A DNA stretch of 28,413 bases from an uncultured Desulfovibrio sp. (lineage in GTDB: Bacteria > Desulfobacterota > Desulfovibrionia > Desulfovibrionales > Desulfovibrionaceae): contig USBZ01000024.1 in NCBI GenBank assembly GCA_900553065.1, positions 1-28,413 on the forward strand, in the 5' to 3' direction. This document shows, one piece after another, positions 24,379 through 28,413 of the stretch. A program made the translations under genes and the position numbers. The first letter of the stretch is position 1. Each line of letters starts with the position of its first letter. The notes under the pieces are model-generated. The model was not told the DNA's origin. It searched no databases and worked only from the letters and a program-made list of their open reading frames with translations.

Positions 24379-25803
24379 CTATTTGGATGTTTTATTCTGC
24401 TGATTCATTCCGGGCTTCTCCGGACCGTCGACGCCGGCTTTCAGAAGTTCAAGCCAGTTCGGGGTTCCGGCGGGCATGAGGGTGCGCTTGATGGAGAGAT
24501 CCTTGCCCTTGAGTTCGGGAGAATCGGCGGTGTAGCGCCAGGCCTTGTGCACGGTGAAGCCCTGCGTGAAGCCTTCGTTGCCGGCGCTGGAGTACACTTT
24601 GTCCTTTGCTCCCATGGGATTGACGAATTCCCACACGATTTTGTTTTCGGGGGTCACTTCCACGATGTGGCCGGGATTGGAGGCCGTTATCAGATAGTTA
24701 CCGTTGTCGAGCTTCTGCAGGCCGCCCTGGAAGGCGGTATAGAAGTTCCAGTCGGAAGAGCCGGACATGGAGGCCTTCCATTCACGGATCAGCTTGCCTT
24801 CACGGTTGATTTCCACGGCGCGGCTGTAGTTGCCGGAGGGACGGTTGTTGCCGTTGTCAAAAATGGTGATGGTACCTTCCTTGGTCCACACGCAGGCATG
24901 GGGGCCGAAGAGCTTCTGATCGCCGTCGTCGGCATAGCCGGCAGGCGCCTTGCCCTTGCCGTAGTTGGCGGGGTTGCCCCAGCGGAATTTGATGCCGCCG
25001 TCCTTGCCGTAGTCGATGAAGTACACTTCGGAAAGCTGACGGGACGTGAAGCAGATTTCGTTGGTTTCAGGATTATAGGAAACGCCGTTGAAGTGCGTCC
25101 AGTCGGGGCCGGCGTATTCTCGTCTGATCTTGGGGGAGCAGAATACATTGATGTCGAGCTGGTCGGGGTTGGTGCCGATGTGATTCCACACGTCCCATTC
25201 CCACACGGTCTTGCCGGTGCCGCGCTCGATTTCACGAATGACGTCAACCCAGATGCCCTTGATGCGTTCCTTGCCGACTCTCACGCCGCTGGGGAACATC
25301 ATGCGGCCGGGCTTGTCGGGATCGAGCCCCTTGGCCAGCGCTTCTTCATAGGTGTGATGCTTCCATACCAGAATCAGCAGGTTGCCGTTGGGCATGACGG
25401 TGAAAGTATGGTGAGAGATTTCCTGTCCGGGCTTCACCGTGTTGAATTCCCATATTTTTTTGCCGGTCCAGTCGAACTCTTCAATGATGCCGGCCTGTCC
25501 GCCGAAGGGAACGAGACCGGAAGGAGTCACCGCATGACGGAGCAGATTGCCGGTCTTGGGATCGAGCATGGCAAAGAAGCAGCCGTATTCGCTTTTCCAC
25601 TCCTGAACGATGTTTCCCGTCATATCCATAAGATATGTGGTATTGGCTTTTTGCGGAGCGATGAGCGTGTAGCCCTGAAGCGCCTGTTTTTCGCTTGTGA
25701 GAACACCGAGGGGGCCGTTGAATCCTTCATAAGCCTGAGCTGCAGGGGCGAATACGATGGAGCTTAGAAGAACCGCTGCCATGGTACCAAGCAGTTTATT
25801 CAT
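24379..25803 (-). CDS. Periplasmic aryl-sulfate sulfotransferase ASST3 (subfamily B)
   Basis: The 474-residue protein has a signal peptide (MNKLLGTMAAVLLSSIVFAPAAQA, cleavage before YEG) and the ASST fold. Key stretches are ISHHTFTVMPNGNLLILVWKHHTY, DWTHFNGVSYNPETNEICFTSRQLSEVYFIDY, GPHACVWTKEGTITIFDNG and NYSRAVEIN. It is closest to ASST2, with the same order of blocks and the shared AWRYTADSPELKGKDLS-type end segment. GAGGAAAG precedes the ATG at 25803; an ATG four codons earlier is less well placed. It is the first gene after the sigma54-type promoter at 26156, which leaves an unusually long leader of about 340 nt. ASST2 follows. Confidence 0.88.
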   Translation of the reverse strand: MNKLLGTMAAVLLSSIVFAPAAQAYEGFNGPLGVLTSEKQALQGYTLIAPQKANTTYLMDMTGNIVQEWKSEYGCFFAMLDPKTGNLLRHAVTPSGLVPFGGQAGIIEEFDWTGKKIWEFNTVKPGQEISHHTFTVMPNGNLLILVWKHHTYEEALAKGLDPDKPGRMMFPSGVRVGKERIKGIWVDVIREIERGTGKTVWEWDVWNHIGTNPDQLDINVFCSPKIRREYAGPDWTHFNGVSYNPETNEICFTSRQLSEVYFIDYGKDGGIKFRWGNPANYGKGKAPAGYADDGDQKLFGPHACVWTKEGTITIFDNGNNRPSGNYSRAVEINREGKLIREWKASMSGSSDWNFYTAFQGGLQKLDNGNYLITASNPGHIVEVTPENKIVWEFVNPMGAKDKVYSSAGNEGFTQGFTVHKAWRYTADSPELKGKDLSIKRTLMPAGTPNWLELLKAGVDGPEKPGMNQQNKTSK

Positions 25804-26145
25804 ATCTTTCCTCATATACAGATCGGATCTGCAGGCTTTTGGGAGTCGTATCTTTCAGTGCGGATTCCCTGTTGACGATACTGATGAAACCGAAGACCTT
25901 GGTGTTTTTGCTGCTGGACTCTCCTGTATGAGACTGCCGATAGAGATTATTTTTGCGAGGTATGCAAGGATCAGGAAAAGGTTAACTCATGCGAAAGGAG
26001 ACTATTTTCTCCGGAAAGAGCAATCTTTTCTGCCAGAGCTGCTTACGGATACAGACGTTTTTTCTTCGGACGCCGTACCGGAAAACTTCGACTCCTTTTC
26101 ATTGCAGGAAAAATGGTGGAACCGTGCACGATGTACTGCTGATGA
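25804..26145 (-). other. Long putative 5' leader of ASST3 (about 340 nt)
   Basis: If transcription starts at the sigma54-type promoter, this stretch is untranslated leader. A plus-strand frame of 131 codons crosses it but overlaps the ASST3 signal peptide region and reads as noise. On the minus strand I see only very short frames, one encoding a strongly basic 19-residue peptide (MKRSRSFPVRRPKKKRLYP) with no ribosome binding site. No known riboswitch is recognised. Confidence 0.45.
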
Positions 26146-26155
26146 GGAATAAAAA

Positions 26156-26171
26156 TGCAAAAAGTATACCA
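26156..26171 (-). promoter_or_regulatory. Sigma54 (-24/-12) promoter upstream of ASST3-ASST2
   Basis: The minus strand reads TGGTATACTTTTTGCA. GG and GC are exactly 10 bases apart and TTGCA is perfect. It lies in an AT-rich block with a candidate enhancer centred 84 bp upstream. The predicted start is near 26145. Confidence 0.82.
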
Positions 26172-26564
26172 TTTTGAATTTTACGTATTCTTTCAGTATA
26201 TTGCAAAATGCAATGTTTCATAAATTGTGAATAAGAATGCGAAGTGTGCGAAAAGCTGCACGGGCAGCGTATCGGGATGGAGAAGGAAGCCGCAGAACCT
26301 GTTGATATGTATGAAGAGCGTCTGTGGGCAGCCGGAGGGGCACCTCTGATGATGTGAACGGTCTGGCGGAAGGCTGATGGAACGATGTGCAGGCATGGAA
26401 GGGGGGCTGTTCTTTTACGGCATCCGTGATCCTGATCCGCATCCGCAGCTTTGCCGGTCATGCCGGAGTCCTGAAGTCAGGCGCGCAGGGTATGGCGAGA
26501 GCTGTGGGGAAAACGGCAGGAGTTCTTCGGGAGAGGCTTCTGAGAAAGAAGGAAGGGCGTCATT
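26172..26564. other. Upstream region of the ASST3 promoter; no gene seen
   Basis: This contains the AT-rich spacer between enhancer and promoter (to about 26243), the enhancer, and about 300 bp without recognisable genes up to the ASST4 terminator. Open frames here are short and overlapping. Confidence 0.5.
26244..26263. promoter_or_regulatory. Candidate enhancer upstream of ASST3
   Basis: TGTGC-GAAAAGCT-GCACG has the same 5-8-5 layout as the site at 19243-19262, with one mismatch between arms. Its centre is 84 bp upstream of the -24 GG at 26169-26170. I find no clear second site 30 bp further out. Confidence 0.7.
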
Positions 26565-26608
26565 CATAAGAACAGCCCCGGACAGTACGGATGACTGCCC
26601 GGGGCTGT
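26565..26608 (-). terminator. Terminator of ASST4
   Basis: ACAGCCCCGG-A-CAGT (26572-26586) pairs with ACTG-C-CCGGGGCTGT (to 26608), one internal mismatch. On the minus strand TTCTTATG follows, a modest T tract. It lies about 29 bp after the ASST4 stop and isolates it from ASST3. Confidence 0.8.
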
Positions 26609-26636
26609 GTATCAGTGGTTCATGAGAGATGCGGCG

Positions 26637-28148
26637 TTACTTGGCGGCCTTTTTCCAGGCTTCCGTGGCCACAGGAGTGAGTTCGCCGAACTGTACGGGA
26701 GCTCTCTTGTCCATCACGGGCTGGATGTTGGGCACCTTGCCGTTCACGTCAGGCAGAACGATGGCGCCGTGCTTGGGAGGAACAACGGCCGTTTCCACAG
26801 GCTTCTTCAGCTGGGGGAAATAGTCGTAGGGCACAGCGTAGGAACGATAGGTGTACTGAGGAATAAGGGCACCCTTCTCAGCCGCATTGTAGGGGTTCAC
26901 ATATTCCCAGACGACTTCGCCCTTGGGGGTTACTTCAAAGAAGCGAGAGCAGGAGCCTTCCGTGATGTAGGTGTTTCCATTGGGAAGACGCTGAGCCGAA
27001 GATATGAACTGACTGTAGAAGAGGTTGTCGGCCATGTATTCGCCCACGCCTTCGGAAATGGCAGAGTATTCCCAGACCTTCTTTTTGGTGATGGGATCAT
27101 ATTCTACAACCCGGCTGTAGGCATGATTCTGATTGATATACATATTGTCAATCACGGTTCCGCCGTTGTCGAAGACCAGAATGTTGCCTTCGCCGGGCAG
27201 GCCCTTGGGAATCATGTGCGTATGATGGATGCCGGCGAACTTGCCGAGTCGGGCATTTTCACCCACGAAAGGCGGAGCTACCTGCCACACGATCTTGCCG
27301 GTCTTGTGGTCGATGATGAACATGTGGGAGGTGTTGCGGCTGTCGCAGATGATGTTGTCCGGATGGAAGCGCTCATCGCCTGCGTCGTACCACTTGTTCG
27401 GGCCGAGCCAGGATGCGCAGTTGATGTGCAGCCAGTCGATGCCCTGATGCTTCTGGGCGTTTCTGGGGAGAGAGAGCATCTTTGTACGGGCAATGGCGTC
27501 CTCGGTATAGCCGAGTTCTTCAAAATGGTCGGCGGCAGCCCACTTCCAGAGAATGTTTTCGTCCTTGTCCACAATGACGATGATATCGTCAAGGAGAACG
27601 CTCTGGTTGATGCCCGGGTGCTTGGAGTTTTCATGCGCCAGCACCAGCATTTTGCCGTCAAAATTAGGCTTCTGGCCGGGAGCGTAGTAACCGGTCGTCG
27701 TGCCTTCGATCTGATAGTCGTGATGCTGACGGGCCACCCAGGTTTCGCCGTTCTTGTCCTTGGGAGTGCCGGGGATTTCGTCCACCTTTTCCAGTCTGTT
27801 GAATTTGCGGATGACATTGCCGTCGAAGTCAAGAAAGGCAACGGTATTCATGTCCTGACCCCCGGTAGGCAGGGGATCGTACAGCGTGGTGCCGATGATT
27901 CCGCCGGGGTAAGCCTTGGCGGGGAAGCCGTACTCCTCACTCTTGTTATCCCATTCCTTCACCAGGTTGCCGTTGCGGTCGATCAGCTTGGTCGTTCCCT
28001 TGGTGGTCATGATGACGTAAGAGTTGAAGGTCTTGGCCGGGTCATACCGGAGGGTGCCGGTGACTTGAACCAGAGGCTTTGCCTGGGCCACGCCGGCTGC
28101 GAGCATGAGAGCCGCGCAGGCAACGGAGAGCGTTTTGGTCAGATGCAT
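26637..28148 (-). CDS. Periplasmic aryl-sulfate sulfotransferase ASST4 (subfamily A)
   Basis: The 503-residue protein has a signal peptide (MHLTKTLSVACAALMLAAGVAQA, cleavage before KPL) and the ASST propeller. Key stretches are WVARQHHDYQ, DWLHINCASWLGPNKWYDAGDERFHPDNIICDSR, GIHHTHMIPKGLPGEGNILVFDNGG, YSRVVEYDP and RLPNGNTYITEGSCSRFFEV. It is closest to ASST1 but lacks that protein's acidic tail, ending at EAWKKAAK. AAGGAG precedes the ATG. It stands alone: its own sigma54-type promoter lies about 70 bp upstream and a terminator follows. Family knowledge gives PAPS-independent sulfuryl transfer between phenols in the periplasm; the physiological substrate is unknown. Confidence 0.9.
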   Translation of the reverse strand: MHLTKTLSVACAALMLAAGVAQAKPLVQVTGTLRYDPAKTFNSYVIMTTKGTTKLIDRNGNLVKEWDNKSEEYGFPAKAYPGGIIGTTLYDPLPTGGQDMNTVAFLDFDGNVIRKFNRLEKVDEIPGTPKDKNGETWVARQHHDYQIEGTTTGYYAPGQKPNFDGKMLVLAHENSKHPGINQSVLLDDIIVIVDKDENILWKWAAADHFEELGYTEDAIARTKMLSLPRNAQKHQGIDWLHINCASWLGPNKWYDAGDERFHPDNIICDSRNTSHMFIIDHKTGKIVWQVAPPFVGENARLGKFAGIHHTHMIPKGLPGEGNILVFDNGGTVIDNMYINQNHAYSRVVEYDPITKKKVWEYSAISEGVGEYMADNLFYSQFISSAQRLPNGNTYITEGSCSRFFEVTPKGEVVWEYVNPYNAAEKGALIPQYTYRSYAVPYDYFPQLKKPVETAVVPPKHGAIVLPDVNGKVPNIQPVMDKRAPVQFGELTPVATEAWKKAAK

Positions 28149-28216
28149 AACAACTCCTTGGTAAAAGGGAAAACGGGACGGCCGATTCTCTGCGGTCGTG
28201 ATTTTGAGAAATATAA

Positions 28217-28232
28217 TGCAAGAAATGTACCA
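28217..28232 (-). promoter_or_regulatory. Sigma54 (-24/-12) promoter of ASST4
   Basis: The minus strand reads TGGTACATTTCTTGCA: exact GG-N10-GC spacing and only two deviations from consensus. The predicted start near 28206 gives a leader of about 57 nt. Confidence 0.85.
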
Positions 28233-28291
28233 CGAAATTGAAAGTCTTTTCTTTCATTATATTACATGTTGCAATAAACAAAAATAAACAT

Positions 28292-28305
28292 AATGAAAAA
28301 TTGAT
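28292..28305 (-). promoter_or_regulatory. Possible IHF site between enhancer and promoter of ASST4
   Basis: The minus strand reads CATCAATTTTTCA, close to the IHF consensus WATCAANNNNTTR with mismatches at the first base and in the TTR part. It lies in an AT-rich spacer, where IHF commonly bends DNA for sigma54 activation. The match is imperfect. Confidence 0.3.
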
Positions 28306-28325
28306 GTGTGCGGAAAATCGTACTA
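28306..28325. promoter_or_regulatory. Candidate enhancer upstream of ASST4
   Basis: TGTGC-GGAAAATC-GTACT shares the left arm and 8-base spacer of the other sites; the right arm keeps three of five bases. The centre is 85 bp upstream of the -24 GG. A left-arm-like TGTGG at 28337-28341 sits where a second site 30 bp further out would begin. Confidence 0.55.
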
Positions 28326-28413
28326 TTAAAAAATTATGTGGTTGATGACTTTAAAAAAATAGGCTCTTGACTAGCTGAAAGGACCTAAAAAGGTTATCTG
28401 GTTAGTCATGGCA

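Noticed and set aside
25757..26152. 131-codon plus-strand frame upstream of ASST3
   Set aside because: It begins inside the ASST3 signal-peptide region on the opposite strand, has no ribosome binding site and no recognisable features.

Overview
The window looks like a chromosomal segment from a moderately GC-rich Desulfovibrionaceae-type bacterium, possibly a gut-associated relative of Bilophila or Mailhella. This is inferred from gene content: hydrogenase maturation genes, a heptosyltransferase (so a Gram-negative envelope), sigma54/NtrC regulation, periplasmic sulfotransferases and a YeiH-type transporter. I ran no database search, so the genus is a guess. I see no rRNA, tRNA, CRISPR array or complete insertion sequence.

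Left part (1-13770), mostly housekeeping. About 1.2 kb without a convincing gene is followed by a universal stress protein with a clean terminator. Next is a maltose-type O-acetyltransferase, then the str operon (rpsL-rpsG-fusA, minus strand) with its own promoter. A G-rich gene-free gap leads to hypD. A solitary trpB follows, preceded by a textbook trp attenuator: a leader peptide with three consecutive Trp codons, alternative hairpins and a terminator. After trpB come hypE, a heptosyltransferase and a TatD-family nuclease in a tight run, then miaB.

Right part (14050-28413), the accessory region of interest. A minus-strand cluster encodes a 965-residue exported protein built from two diverged copies of one roughly 410-residue module, a YeiH/UPF0324 membrane transporter, two very small membrane proteins and a secreted ComEA-like helix-hairpin-helix protein. 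Divergent from it is an NtrC-type response regulator with an intact GAFTGA motif. Beyond that lie four paralogous secreted aryl-sulfate sulfotransferases (ASST), in two sequence subfamilies arranged A-B-B-A.

The strongest signal is regulatory. Three minus-strand promoters match the sigma54 -24/-12 consensus with exact GG-N10-GC spacing. They lie upstream of the 965-aa/YeiH operon, the ASST3-ASST2 pair and ASST4. Each has a TGTGC-N8-GCACA-like inverted repeat centred 84-87 bp upstream of its -24 element, and the first has a second copy 30 bp further out. The simplest reading is one regulon controlled by the NtrC-type protein. It would couple periplasmic sulfuryl transfer from aryl sulfates to a transporter and an undescribed two-lobed exported protein. 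ASST1 lacks this promoter architecture.
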